Positions 1 to 11,130 of a stretch of 64,000 nt of DNA are shown here, in pieces. Source of the DNA: Gari tellinella (lineage: Eukaryota > Mollusca > Bivalvia > Cardiida > Psammobiidae); the NCBI GenBank assembly GCA_922989275.2, contig OV277861.1, positions 22,784,479 to 22,848,478 on the forward strand. Direction: 5' to 3'. The translations under genes were made by a program, and so were the position numbers. Within the stretch, counting starts at the first letter, position 1, and each line of letters starts with the position of its first letter. The notes beneath the pieces were generated by a model. The model saw nothing but the letters and a program-made list of their open reading frames with translations. It was not told the origin of the DNA and did not search any database.

Positions 1-36
1 CTTTTAGACGATTCAATTCAGGAATTATGTGGAAAT

Positions 37-1107
37 ATGGCAACTATTGTGAACAACAACCCTGAGAATATCAAGGTAAATAAAAACACAAGCACAAACA
101 ATGAGTTTAGTACACAAGCACCCACAAGGGGCGCCGCTGATTTATCTACGTCGACAGAAATTTCACAGATACTACAGTTTGTTAAAAGCATTGACACAAG
201 ACTTCAAAATGTAGAAAAGAAATTGACAAAGCTTGATTCCCTAGAAGAAAAAGTTTCAAATATTGATTGCGAAGTTAATAAGTTGTGGGTTTATGTGCAG
301 GATAATATACAGTCCAGTGCGGAAAATGTCAATAAGTGTACAGACACAGTAGACGAGTTACAGTTTGCTCTTGGACAGGCTAATGATTGTATCACCAGGC
401 TGACTGATCAGCAGTCAAAATATGAGGGAGAAATGGAGTATATGCGTTCGCAGTCTATGCGCAACAATTTAATATTTTGCAACATTCCAGAGGATCGGAA
501 CGAAAAGTACGCCGACACAGAATCAAAGGTGCGTGAGTTCATGGTACACGAAATGAAGATCGATCAATACACGGTTGACCACTTCAGTATAGAGCGTGCA
601 CACAGGGCTACACATCAGCCTGCAAGTACAATGAATGCAGACTACACTCATGACAATTCACATGATAACTCCCGTGCTTATGGCCCGCCACGTAAACCTA
701 GGAATGTCATAGTCAAATTTTCCTCATTCAAAGATCGTGAATTAGTACGCACATCAAGTAGGAATTTGAAAGGCACCAGCTACTATGTACACGAACAATT
801 CCCGAAGTCTGTGAGTGATCGTAGGAGGGCATTAGTCCCAAGGCTCAAAGAGGCAGTTAACAATGGACACAAGGCATGGATCAGTTACGACAAACTTTAC
901 ATTGATGGGCGTCCACAATCTCCAAACGCCCCACAGAATCCAACCAACGAATATGGTGGTCCGGCTGCTGGCGACTCATCTGCTGCTGATGAGAGTACAT
1001 CAGGTGATAGGAGTTACAGAGGCCGTAGTAATGGCAGTAGACGTGGTCGGGGTGGTCGTGGGTACGGACGTAGGGGTCGTGGAGGCAGGCGAGGCATTGC
1101 CCAATAG
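37..1107 (+). CDS. LINE ORF1 protein (coiled coil, RRM/CTD-like core, RG-rich tail)
   Basis: Putative RNA-binding chaperone of the retrotransposon RNP. Residues about 45-135 are heptad-rich and likely form a coiled coil. Next comes an RRM-like core beginning at MRNNLIFCNIPED (about 141-153) and running through RNVIVKFSSFKDRELV. A C-terminal domain follows with YYVHEQFPKSVSDRRRAL, typical of L1-type ORF1p. The last 30 residues are RGR/GGR repeats, another RNA-binding signal. Length (356 aa) is normal for the class. ATG 37 is the first Met, but the frame is open upstream to base 1 with no stop, so the true start may lie outside. It ends at TAG 1105-1107, in the same frame as ORF2. Confidence 0.82.
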   Translation: MATIVNNNPENIKVNKNTSTNNEFSTQAPTRGAADLSTSTEISQILQFVKSIDTRLQNVEKKLTKLDSLEEKVSNIDCEVNKLWVYVQDNIQSSAENVNKCTDTVDELQFALGQANDCITRLTDQQSKYEGEMEYMRSQSMRNNLIFCNIPEDRNEKYADTESKVREFMVHEMKIDQYTVDHFSIERAHRATHQPASTMNADYTHDNSHDNSRAYGPPRKPRNVIVKFSSFKDRELVRTSSRNLKGTSYYVHEQFPKSVSDRRRALVPRLKEAVNNGHKAWISYDKLYIDGRPQSPNAPQNPTNEYGGPAAGDSSAADESTSGDRSYRGRSNGSRRGRGGRGYGRRGRGGRRGIAQ

Positions 1108-1119
1108 GGGTCCCCGAGG

Positions 1120-4100
1120 GTGGATCTTCGCATTCTTTCGTGGAACATCCATGGATTAAGCAGGAACAAACTGGAAGACAGTGAATTTATACAACAATTA
1201 GGTAAAAGTGATATAATTTTTCTCTACGAAACATGGGCTGATAAAGATAGTGCTTTTGACATATCGGGTTTTAAATGCATTAACTACTACAGAAAATTTC
1301 AAAATAGGCGAGCAAAGAGATGTAGTGGAGGGGTAGCTGTATACACTAGGAATGATCTCGAAATGGGTATAAAGGTAATAAAATCAGTCCACGACTCAAT
1401 CATCTGGTTGAAACTTGACCGAGTGTTCTTTGGAAACGATGAGGATATTTATATAGCAGGAGCTTATTTATGGGTCGAAAACTCTCCAGCATATAATGTG
1501 ATCGACTGTGATTTCTTTCAATTATTACAAGCAGACATAACACGATACCAAGAATCGGGTAAAGTAATACTTTGTGGTGATCTTAATGCAAGAGTGGGAA
1601 ACAACAGGCATGATTATATTGTTCTAGATAGACCTGTAAGTTATTTAGACAATGAGGAGTATATACCTGATAATCCATTACCACGGTCATCAATGGACAA
1701 TGGCACCAATGCACATGGACTAAGGCTTTTGGATCTCTGTAAAGCTACATCAATGAGAATCGCCAATGGTCGTCTACATAGTGATCAGTCTGGCTCCTTT
1801 ACCTATGTTAACACAACAGGTTCAAGTGTAATAGATTATCTTCTAATACAAGAAAAAGATTTTAATGTGATTAATAGATTCGTTGTTAATGATTTTAATG
1901 AATGGTCAGACCATGCACCCTTGTCCTTTGATATACATTGCGGTATGTATGATACAGCAGAGTGTAGCAAAGAGCAAGGTGCAGGCCGGACCCACTTTAA
2001 CTGGAGAGACATGTATAAGGATACATTCAGAAGTAAACTCATTTCGAAGCTGCCTGAACTGAACTCTATAGTGGAAGATATTGATTCTACTAGTAAAGAC
2101 TCTGTCAATAACAGTATTAATATGTTTACCAATGTACTTAGAGATGTAACAGACCCCTTATTTTCAAAGGTACAGAAATCTGGAAGTGAACTGCCCAAAT
2201 ATGAGCATCACAATAGATTAGGTAATAAGGCAGACTGGTTTGATGACCAATGTATTACAGCTAAGACAATATACAAATCAAGTATTGTTCAATTTAACAA
2301 ATGTAAATCTAATCAAAACAGAACCATTATGTGTGAGGCAAAATCAACTTATAAAGCACTGGTAAGAAAAAAGAAAAGGAGTTTTGAGCATAGTAAATTA
2401 AAGCAAATAGAAAAACTTAGACATTCTAAACCCAGAGACTTTTGGAAACTGTTTACCAAAAAGAAATCTAAACAAGGTAATATAAATTTGGAAGACTTTT
2501 TTGAATATTTCTCTAAGCTTAATGATGATTTATCTGGTACAAATGTCCCTGAGGCTGAAGACTTTTGCAACTCAGATCCCAGTGATTTGGGTGACATATT
2601 ATTTGAAGAGCTTGATGCTCCCATTACTCTTGCAGAATTAACCTCTGCTATTCAATCCTTGAAAAAGAATAAATCAAGTGGCATTGACGGGTTATTAAAT
2701 GAATACTTTATTGAGTCATATGACATCATAAATGTACATTTGTTAGACTTGTTTAATGCTGTATTAAATTCGGGTCATTTCCCAGACAAGTGGTCAGAGG
2801 GCATTATAGTACCTTTGCATAAAAAGAACGATATAAACGATGTTAATAATTATAGGGGCATCACATTAGTCAGTTGTCTAGCAAAAATTTTCACTGGTAT
2901 TTTAAATGCTAGAATGAATCTTTGGGCTGAGTCTAATAATGTTCTTAGTGATAAGCAATTTGGTTTTAGATCTGGTAGATCCACTGTAGATGCAATTTTT
3001 GTTTTAAATGCCATTGTACAGAAAGTTCTGAATGAGAAAGGCCGCTTGTATTGTGCTTTCATAGATCTTAAAAAAGCCTTTGATAGTATATATTTAAATG
3101 GACTCTGGTTTAAACTATTCAATTTAGGTATCAATGGTAAAATGCTTAATATTGTCCGAAGCATGTATAACAAAGTAAAATCCTGTATACAGGGGTGCAA
3201 TTCTTATTCGGAATTTTTCGAATGTGCAGTAGGACTTAAGCAGGGGGAAGTTATGTCCCCTCTGCTTTTTTCCCTATTTATAAATGACTTAGAGACATTT
3301 CTACGGAATGACGAATCAAGTGGTCTTTCTTTTGATGATATTACCTTTATATTGATGTTGTTTGCCGATGACATGGTCGTCTTTGGTAAGTCACCACAGG
3401 ACTTGCAGAATAGCTTAGACATGCTGAAAGTGTATTGTGATAAATGGGGATTAGCTGTTAATATAAACAAAACAAAGGTCATGGTTTTTAGAAAACGTGG
3501 TAGTACAAGGGAAAATGAAAGATGGAGTTATGGAGGATGTATTTTAGAAAATGTAAATGATTTTAATTATTTAGGAACCATTTTTAACTATACAGGAAAT
3601 TATTCCTTGAATCAAGAGTACCTGGCTGGCAAAGGCCTGAAAGCACTTAATATTTTGATGTCTAAACTTAAACAGTACCAGCTGAGCCCTAAGACTAAGT
3701 GTCAATTATTTGATGCATTTGTTGGAGCAACTCTAAGTTATGCATGCGAAATATGGGGTTACTCCAAGTCAAAAGAGATTGAAAGAATCCATTTAAAGTT
3801 TTGTAAACAACTCTTACAGGTTAAAAGCTCAACAAGTAACATGGCTGTATATGGAGAATTAGGGAGATACCCACTGTACATAAATAGATATACAAGAATG
3901 ATAAAGTTTTGGACCAAGGTAATTCAATCTGAAAATGTAGTTGTTAGCACACTGTATAATGAGTTGTGTAATATGATTGGAGGTGTGAACAATAGAAACT
4001 GGGCATCAAATATTAAGACATTACTAAATGATTATGGTTTTTCATATGTATGGAATAATCCGCAGTCTGTAAATTTGAACACATTTCATTTGTTGTTCAA

Positions 4101-4551
4101 ACAGAGAGTTTATGATGTATTTGTACAGACATGGGTCAATGGTGTAAACAATTCTAGTTCTCTATCTCTGTACAGAAATTTTAAGAACACATTTGCATAT
4201 GAACCATACCTGAGTGTATTAACCAGCAAGTTTCGCATCCCATTGACAAGATTAAGATTAGCATCTCACAAACTTCATATTGAAACTGGTCGATATGCTC
4301 GAAACAGAACAGAGCGTCACCAGCGGTACTGCACAATCTGTAACAAAAGAGATATAGAAGATGAATATCATTTCACTTTAATCTGTGAGGCATATCAACC
4401 TCTCAGAAATTTATATATCAAACCTTATTACTACAGAAATCCAAGTGTACATAAGTTTATTGAGTTAATGAAATCTGATGGTAATGCCACAGTAAGGAAT
4501 TTAAGTAAATTCATATTTGAAGCATTTGCATTAAGGGGAGAGTTAATGTGA
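1120..4551 (+). CDS. LINE ORF2: APE endonuclease, reverse transcriptase, CCHC tail
   Basis: Multifunctional retrotransposition enzyme of about 1143 aa. Endonuclease motifs, counted from codon GTG 1120: SWNIHG (N9), YETW (E37), CGDLNAR (about 152-158), SVIDY (about 236-240) and WSDHAP (about 262-267). All catalytic-type residues are present. Reverse transcriptase motifs: LKKNKSSGIDG, NYRGITLVSC, QFGFRSGRSTVDA, FIDLKKAFD (D649), GLKQGEVMSPLLF, and the catalytic FADD at 748-751. A C-terminal zinc-knuckle-like CX2CX9HX4C lies at 1071-1089. There is no ATG at the start: the first in-frame Met is about residue 82, after N9 and E37. The frame is continuous with ORF1 through its TAG and four codons (GGG TCC CCG AGG). 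Readthrough, reinitiation or a non-AUG start is therefore implied. Confidence 0.9.
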   Translation: MDLRILSWNIHGLSRNKLEDSEFIQQLGKSDIIFLYETWADKDSAFDISGFKCINYYRKFQNRRAKRCSGGVAVYTRNDLEMGIKVIKSVHDSIIWLKLDRVFFGNDEDIYIAGAYLWVENSPAYNVIDCDFFQLLQADITRYQESGKVILCGDLNARVGNNRHDYIVLDRPVSYLDNEEYIPDNPLPRSSMDNGTNAHGLRLLDLCKATSMRIANGRLHSDQSGSFTYVNTTGSSVIDYLLIQEKDFNVINRFVVNDFNEWSDHAPLSFDIHCGMYDTAECSKEQGAGRTHFNWRDMYKDTFRSKLISKLPELNSIVEDIDSTSKDSVNNSINMFTNVLRDVTDPLFSKVQKSGSELPKYEHHNRLGNKADWFDDQCITAKTIYKSSIVQFNKCKSNQNRTIMCEAKSTYKALVRKKKRSFEHSKLKQIEKLRHSKPRDFWKLFTKKKSKQGNINLEDFFEYFSKLNDDLSGTNVPEAEDFCNSDPSDLGDILFEELDAPITLAELTSAIQSLKKNKSSGIDGLLNEYFIESYDIINVHLLDLFNAVLNSGHFPDKWSEGIIVPLHKKNDINDVNNYRGITLVSCLAKIFTGILNARMNLWAESNNVLSDKQFGFRSGRSTVDAIFVLNAIVQKVLNEKGRLYCAFIDLKKAFDSIYLNGLWFKLFNLGINGKMLNIVRSMYNKVKSCIQGCNSYSEFFECAVGLKQGEVMSPLLFSLFINDLETFLRNDESSGLSFDDITFILMLFADDMVVFGKSPQDLQNSLDMLKVYCDKWGLAVNINKTKVMVFRKRGSTRENERWSYGGCILENVNDFNYLGTIFNYTGNYSLNQEYLAGKGLKALNILMSKLKQYQLSPKTKCQLFDAFVGATLSYACEIWGYSKSKEIERIHLKFCKQLLQVKSSTSNMAVYGELGRYPLYINRYTRMIKFWTKVIQSENVVVSTLYNELCNMIGGVNNRNWASNIKTLLNDYGFSYVWNNPQSVNLNTFHLLFKQRVYDVFVQTWVNGVNNSSSLSLYRNFKNTFAYEPYLSVLTSKFRIPLTRLRLASHKLHIETGRYARNRTERHQRYCTICNKRDIEDEYHFTLICEAYQPLRNLYIKPYYYRNPSVHKFIELMKSDGNATVRNLSKFIFEAFALRGELM

Positions 4552-4604
4552 GGTGCTAGGAAACTAGTATTGAATGTACACTTCCAGTTAAATGGAAGAC
4601 AGAT

Positions 4605-4800
4605 AATCACTTAAGGTTGATTGAAAGTAAAGTGGAATGCACATCAATGTGTGTTCTGCTTTACTTTGGATCTACTTCAAGGTACCTACCATGGTTTGCT
4701 TCTAGTTATGAAGATATGTGACCACTTATGACAGGTTAAAAGTAATCCAGAATGTACACATGGTGTGTCTTGCTTTACTTATAGCCTGCCTTAAGCTACC
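4605..4800 (+). repeat. Two tandem G-like hairpins just after ORF2
   Basis: After the ORF2 stop, about 4608-4682 and 4725-4797 each hold an imperfect stem resembling the G-family MITE hairpin: a GAAAGTAAAG / TGCTTTACTTT type pairing with AATGCACAT-like tips. They are either part of the LINE 3' UTR or the remains of an old insertion. The similarity is by eye. Confidence 0.45.
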
Positions 4801-5770
4801 TCTGCTATGATTGTAGAGCACATAATAATACGATGTGTCTGCTCATAATATGTCTGTGAGCAGTATTTGAACCAAAACAGAAGCCATTACATGGGGACTG
4901 ATCAGGTCCTCAACTGTTGTGTCTATGGCGTTAATTATGTTTTGATTCGTACTGTATCCATATTTGTATATAATGTTTATAGTATGTAAAATGTACAAAT
5001 AGTATTCAAGAATAGTATTCAAACAGTCCATTGTATCAAATGACCTATATTTACACGGCTGTGATTTTGTAACCGAGTCTGAATGCTTGAAGCTAAGTGA
5101 AAGTGAAGTAGAAAGTTTCCTTAGAAGCTTTCAGCTCGTCTTTCAATTTGCTTTTAAGCTGGCGCATGTATTTACTATAGTTGGACAAGAGCGTGTTTGT
5201 TTTTGTTATGGTAAAAAATGTGTTGACCTACTGTGTAACCTGATATTGTCACATGTGTGACACAAAACAGCACGTGGTCTCGTGACTATATCTCGATATT
5301 CTGCCAATTGAGGTTTGTGACATCAAAATTGTTAGTAACATATATGTCCTTTATATATTGGTACACTTAATTGCACTTACTTGTCATGTGGATTTCTGTC
5401 CTAAATCACTTTATTCCAAACTGATAGCGCCAGACATAATTGTTGTATTCGGCTCCCAGTCAAAACAGAAGGAAAGACTAATACTTGATGCCGAGCTGCG
5501 CAAAAGGTTGCGCAGGACTTGCATTTAGAGTCGCACTATATAATCCATATTTGGCATCTATACTATTACTATCGGTGTCTCAAGCGTTGATTGGTTGTTA
5601 AATTCAAGCGCGAAAATAGCACCAATCAATGAGTTTGGGACAGGACAGGAATGTGATGACGCCACACGGTCATTGACTGGGCGTTTGGACTTATTGATTT
5701 TTATGAGTGAAACGGGCAGTATGCTCGATTCGCATGTGTTCATGGGGACGATTGTCATTCTATGCAAGAC

Positions 5771-5974
5771 TTAACCCTTACTATGCCGATTATGTAAACT
5801 GACTATTCCAGATTCTGGAATGATGTCCAGTTACCTAATCGACTATTTATTGTTCTGAACCCCTACTGCAAGTATTGAAGACCTAAATAAGTGGGATCCA
5901 TCATGATCCCTCTGATCTGGGTCTATACTATTTGCGCAGATAGAATATACTTGTTCACGCACAGTAAGGGTTAA
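5771..5974. mobile_element. TTAA-flanked MITE in the LINE 3' region
   Basis: It starts TTAACCCTTACT and ends AGTAAGGGTTAA, an inverted repeat beginning at a TTAA on both sides. About 204 bp. The interior holds a degenerate F-type hairpin (GATCCATCATGATCCCTCTGATC). TTAA duplication is typical of piggyBac-type MITEs; no transposase is encoded. Confidence 0.75.
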
Positions 5975-6360
5975 ATCGTGTTTGTTTTTGTATCATTCGT
6001 AAATAACTTATGCAGATCTAGGCCTGGGTCAAATATTCTGCACGCGGTGAACAATTGTTATGACTGATTCAAGCGATTCGGGTCCATTAATGACGCCAAG
6101 TAACTCGGCGTTTCACTTGGGCCTTAATTGTGTGAAAGACTGCCTCCTTCTCTCCCTCTATACGTTAGTATTCTAAAACAAATAAAAAATGAATCGATGT
6201 TTTTGATACCACCCTCGAGATATTTTCGAAATTACTTCATGTAAAATAATTCTGGCTAAAAGTTCGTAGATCTAGATCTACATATCAAATTTGACCTTGT
6301 ATTATATGTTATATTGTAAATATTTATGTATTATGACGAGAAACTGTATAGTTTAAGTCA

Positions 6361-6386
6361 AATAAACGTTCTTCTTCTTCTTCTTC
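6361..6386 (+). terminator. Probable LINE 3' end: AATAAA plus (CTT)n
   Basis: AATAAA at 6361-6366 is followed four bases later by about five CTT units. A polyadenylation-like hexamer plus a short tandem tail is how many LINEs end. No target duplication can be checked because the 5' end is outside. Confidence 0.5.
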
Positions 6387-6388
6387 TA

Positions 6389-9099
6389 TATTATCGCCCG
6401 CATTTTTGATTCATGCGTCAGCGTTTACTTTATTTTTTTGGGAATTGTATGCAGTTTTAACTTAAGATCAATTAATGTGAGTGTCAAACAGATCGAAAAT
6501 TGATCAGACACCGCATGCGTAATTAGGATCCAAACTGTTTGCAAAAGTCAGTGTCGTCGGCTTAGGCAGTTAAAAGGTTAATGACAGTAAGCAATCGTAT
6601 GCCCCTTGTATTTCCGGCTCATTTCACACAACCCTTCATATGCAAACAAAGTATGTTTGAAAATCACAACTTCTTATCAAACAGCGTAGACTCAGATCAC
6701 TCAAAGAAACCATCTGATCAGGGTTTGCATAGTCTTCCATTCAGCAATGCAGTTTAAGAATGACAGCCCGAAGCAGTTAAATATTGACTAGATTTAACTG
6801 GACTGGACTGAAATTTGCCATTTGCATTTTCACGAGTGATTGAATTATCATAAGTATTTTAAAATATATTTATGTACAGTAAATGACCCGTAAAACGACC
6901 GTCCGGTCAAAAAGACTTGAGATATGTAACTAAGGGTGGCTGCTTAATGCAGGACAAAAGTGGTCCATAAACCTCTTACAGGAGCTTTCTCCATTACTTC
7001 TGACGGTATAAAATTAAATTGAACAGAACATATAAGAATAGATCTAATAAAAGATAGATTTTCTTAATATATTACCTTTTAACAATATAAGCGTCAGTAT
7101 AATAAATAAAACTATCATCATTTCTTTCTCTCATTTCGGAACTGTATCAGTTAAATGATAATGTAATCTTTAAACAGCTATAAGCAACTATAGTGGAACC
7201 CCTCCAAACCGGAAACTCTAAATACCGGAATTCTCTCTAAACCGGACAAAAGCTTTGGTCCCGTTTCCAAATCTTCTTTATTTAATACACATTAAACCAT
7301 AAATACGCCTTTTTACCTCTTTGATTTATTCCTTTACTGAAGAATTTTTTTATATATTCTAGCAGATCATAGCTTAAAGCAGGCTGAAAGTAAAGCAGAA
7401 TGCACCTTAAGGCTCATTCTGCTTTACCTATTGTCCCTGAATATTAGGGGAACAATAGCAAGTTAGTTACCTCGACCAAAGTGTCAACATTCTACCAACC
7501 AACTAACAAGTCAGAGGGTTATTGTGTATGTGATGAAAAATTATCCGAATCAATTTGCTAAAAACAAACAATTACTCAACTTTATTATCTCCATCATCAA
7601 AGAAACATCTTGCATAACGTCTCAGTTAAAGATAATGAGACCAAATTATTAAAACTTTATTACATCATATCATGATATTACGTCAACTTTACCTAAGTGT
7701 TTTTCCCGATCTTATGATGTATTGTTCTCAGTTTACCTTGTAAAAGGTTATTACACGGTTTATAACTAATTGCATACATTTTAGATCTATATAGCACTAG
7801 AATTTATTTCAAAGTTACAAATACTCCGTTAATTCTTTTGCGTAAAACTTCCATTTCAGACTGTCCAAAATAAAGCTTATTTAAATTGTCATTTCTTTCG
7901 TGAAAGTACTGGACCCTTCTCTATATTCCTCTTATCTGTTTCTATACTGTCTTCACATACTTACAATGGATTCAAGACCTATCATGTAGGATCATATAGG
8001 ATGATCTCTGATCTGGGACTATACTGTTTGCATTTCGAAGTATTTAAAGGTTATTCAAAGCAATTCAAAGCAAAATATTATTCAACATTCGATCTTTAAG
8101 ATAACGCAGCATATTGGATAATATTTCATTACAAGAAAATTTGACAACATTTCTAAAAATTTCAAATCCAATTAAATTAGGTAATTTACCTGATCGTTTA
8201 TTTTATTCAATTTTTCATGACACTTTGGTAAAATAAGTTATTACACATTATAACCAATCACATGTTTAAAACAATTATATATAGATTCATTCAACATAAA
8301 ACTTTATAAATTCTGCTGCTACAAACGTTTCGTAGAGAATGTCTCAAATTTACGCTTTGCTGCATTTGTCTTTTCTTAATCTGTTAATGCAACAGATTAT
8401 TGCTAATAGGGTTGAAATATGTCCTTTCCCTTGGCAGATTTATGATACCAGCAATAAACGCCCCGGGGGGTTGCCCGCTGATATTGCTACGGTCGTTAAT
8501 TTCCGTCGGAAATTTACGAACCTTAACGAGTGGTTCTAATATATCGATATCATGAAATATAGTGTAATTCAACCTAAAAAATACTGTACAAGACACTAAG
8601 TTATTTTTCTGAAAATTATATCATTAAAAAGAACAATGTTTTCTTAATTTACTCATAACGGGGCGGATATTTAATTTTGATAAATAAATTGCTTTTAAGA
8701 GCCAAGCATGGTACAACCCTCCCCCTTTTTTGCATAATCGTATAAGAATATATAAGCAGCACTTTACTGTTTAAATAATCAAAAAAATACTGTTGAAGAT
8801 AATATATCATTTTAAAACACAATATACCATAATAAAGTTTAGATGTAGACCTTTCAACTCATAACGGGGCGAATATTGTGATTGGAATAATAATGGTTTT
8901 ATTGCAGTTACAAAAATTGTCCCCTATCAATTCTTTGTAATCTAAATCGATGGCTTCTTGCTGGACAGTCACGTATCGGCTTATTTTCAAGGGGAGTAAC
9001 TCCCTCGATTAAGCCAGGCATCGATTACATTTGAGAAATAAAAGCAGACGACAACTGTTTAAAGCAGATGATGGCATGGCAATGAAGGGGTTTAGTATA
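6389..9099. other. Gene-free stretch with degenerate MITE fragments
   Basis: No convincing ORF. Visible pieces: an F-like core near 6680-6740, a G-like hairpin about 7375-7440 (GAAAGTAAAGCAGAATGC), one pogo-like end at about 7191 (CAGTGGAACCCCTCCAAACC, no partner seen) and an F-like core about 7965-8035. The 15-mer ACTCATAACGGGGCG occurs twice, about 8650 and 8857. Otherwise AT-rich and featureless. Confidence 0.5.
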
Positions 9100-9431
9100 G
9101 GTTAGACCATGGTTGAGCGCGACTAAACGATATACAGTGGAGAATCTGTTATTCTTTCCCGTTTAAACGCAAACGTACGCAAACGCAAAACACTAAAACG
9201 TAGAAAAGAACAACTTATGGACACTTCTGATAATTCTTGTTTATCTTGGTGGCAAACAGTTTGGAGCCTGATCAGACGCCGGGTTACCCGGCGTCTGATC
9301 TGGCTCCAAACTGTTTGCACTGTAAATAATAGTTTTAGCGTAAACGCGTTTATTGGGAAAGAATAACACATTCTCCACTGTAGTAGCCCCGAGAACTCTG
9401 TCGTTTAGTCGCGATCAACCATGGTCTAACC
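9100..9431. repeat. Outer inverted repeat enclosing MITE A1
   Basis: Arms 9100-9130 and 9401-9431 (GGTTAGACCATGGTTGA...) pair over 31 bases with one mismatch. MITE A1 occupies nearly all the space between. Either A1 landed in the loop of an older foldback, or the flank was copied in inverted form. Confidence 0.7.
9135..9380. mobile_element. MITE family A, copy 1
   Basis: CAGTGGAGAATCTGTTATTC at one end and its complement at the other, flanked by TA on both sides. It carries the central hairpin with GCCGGGTTACCCGGC at its tip. The TA target and CAGT terminus fit Tc1/mariner-type non-autonomous elements. Confidence 0.88.
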
Positions 9432-9901
9432 TATTTAGCACTGGTTTGGGCTCGAGGAAAATAAGAAATGACAAGACCTTTCGTTTCTGCCTTTTTTTAA
9501 AACGAAAAGGTAATTTTATTTGTAATTTCAATGTGACATTTGAGCACATTTCATTAGCAATTGTCTTTAAATTCTACGTCTCACTGTACATCTAAAATTG
9601 AAATATCCATGGTTTTGTTCAACTAAACGATATAGTCACAGGTTTTTGAGGTATCTGATTGGCCTAGAGATCCAAGCCATGTCCGATATATTTGAAGCAG
9701 ACGATATTTCTGTAAAGTATCCACGTGCCCACGTACCCTCTGCTGTCATTATAACGTCGTTAAAGGATCTGTCATTTCTGTGTGTCTGTGCAGTTTTATC
9801 TGATGCACTCTATAATAAAACTAACGCTATTCGTCTAATCGACTGTTCGTGAACGTAAATTAACCTTCTGCATGGTATACGCGAATTTACAATAACTATT
9901 G

Positions 9902-9966
9902 CAAACAGCTTTGATCCAGATGAGACGCCGAGTTACTCGGCGTCTCATCTGGATCAAAACTGTTTG
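9902..9966. repeat. Perfect-core hairpin module in an E-like remnant
   Basis: Arms CAAACAGCTTTGATCCAGAT and the complementary ATCTGGATCAAAACTGTTTG surround GAGACGCCGAGTTACTCGGC. It uses GATGAG where most copies have GATCAG, with CTCATC changed to match. The rest of 9432-10200 holds no gene. Confidence 0.75.
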
Positions 9967-10319
9967 AATACCTGATAAATGTTTGAAACAAAAATGCAGA
10001 TACTTCAACTTTGGTGATATATCTAGTTGTATAAAACACTCTTTGTGATAGTAGCATAGCAGTGGTAAGGTTGGGTGCAATATGCAAATGATTATTGGCT
10101 CAGAACTAACGCCGAATTACAATGTAGATCTACAAGTCATTTTATACAGAAGCGGATCTAAATATGAGTGTTGGGAGGACAGTCGAATATAATGAAGTGT
10201 GAAAGACGCTACTCTTTCCCAAAAAATGTTTTTATGCTGCAACTACATGTATAAAAGTGTGCATTAACCTCTCTAAATGAAAACTAGAGACGTTGCAGAA
10301 TTGTTTCCGTCTCACTGGT

Positions 10320-10640
10320 ATACGTCATACAGTGAGAAAATTATTAGCGTTGAGGAAATATTATTATTTCCCGTTTAACCCTTTACCCAATAACTCGTTT
10401 ATGACATTTAATGCAGGTGCTCACTTAAAGCAGGTTGAAAGTAAAGCAGAATGTGCCTTAAGGGTTAAACGCAAACAAAACGCACAGCAATACAATATGA
10501 CGATACCTGGCGTTCTTATAAAGAATCATATCCGCTCATACTCGGGATCGAAACCGGGTCGCAAGGTTTACAGTCATAGTCATACGCCCTACCGTATCAC
10601 CATAATAGCGCGCTGTACATAAACAACTCCAAATAATACA
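10320..10640. mobile_element. Degenerate A-like element interrupted by a TTAA insertion
   Basis: A-type sequence (TATTTCCCGTTTAA then ACGCAAACAAAACGC) is split exactly at its internal TTAA by the element at 10375-10468. The outer ends are degenerate, so the limits are approximate. Confidence 0.5.
10375..10468. mobile_element. 94-bp internally deleted G element inside A sequence
   Basis: It begins TTAACCCTTTACCC and ends AAGGGTTAA, with half a G hairpin (AGTAAAGCAGAATG) between. The host sequence on either side reads CCCGTTTAA / TTAAACGC, so TTAA was duplicated. This shows the target site directly. Confidence 0.75.
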
Positions 10641-11130
10641 ATTGTCTCGATTATTTATAGTGGAAACTGGCATTATCCGATTGATGTTTCGGGGAGAAAA
10701 GAATTTAATCATTAACTTAATAACCCCTGAAATTGTTAATGGATATTTCCTATTTCAAAATACGTCTAGTCATTTTTTTTTACTATTTAGGGGTGATTTT
10801 AACACTAGATATATTTTAAAATGGTAAACACTGTTTGCATAGTACACGTATTATCCTCACAGGTATACTGTTCGTAAATGACGAGTATAAGCAAAGTGAT
10901 TACTAAATGCAGGATAAAAAGGAGTTATGTATAACAGGTATATTATCCTGCATTAAGCAGTCACTGGTCTTCAGATATTTCCTCTATAACTGATCGTCTC
11001 GGATAAGGTACTTTAAAATGTTGACACTCACAGGAGAGCAAATATTTATGTAAAAGTATCTAACATTCGTATTTCTTGTATGATACTTCAATAGATTTAC
11101 ATATACAATGTACATGTACTGCAAACTCTA
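10640..11130. other. No gene seen
   Basis: AT-rich. It contains only an imperfect stem near 10903-10965 (ATGCAGGATAAAAAGGAG paired with the region before CTGCATTAAGCAG). No ORF with coding character. Confidence 0.4.

Larger units (their letters stand above)
1..6388 (+). mobile_element. Non-LTR retrotransposon (LINE), both ORFs intact, 5' end outside window
   Basis: Two long ORFs lie head to tail: an RNA-binding ORF1 with L1-like layout, and an endonuclease/reverse transcriptase ORF2. About 1.8 kb of non-coding sequence follows, closing at an AATAAA and a short (CTT)n run. LINEs move by target-primed reverse transcription at a nick made by their own endonuclease. No frameshift or internal stop interrupts either ORF, so the copy is young. 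The 5' end is not in the window: the ORF1 frame is open to base 1. The 3' boundary is inferred from the AATAAA/(CTT)n, and at least one TTAA MITE sits in the putative 3' UTR. The clade is not settled; the ORF1 fold type and APE-type endonuclease fit L1/Tx1, I or Nimb-like groups. Confidence 0.85.

Noticed and set aside
863..3482. Minus-strand and alternative-frame ORFs of 90-120 aa over the LINE
   Set aside because: Shadows of ORF1 and ORF2; no family features of their own.
8339..8596. Overlapping plus and minus ORFs around GCCCCGGGGGGTTGCCCGC
   Set aside because: Two antiparallel short ORFs, no motif, no splice context; likely an unnamed repeat.
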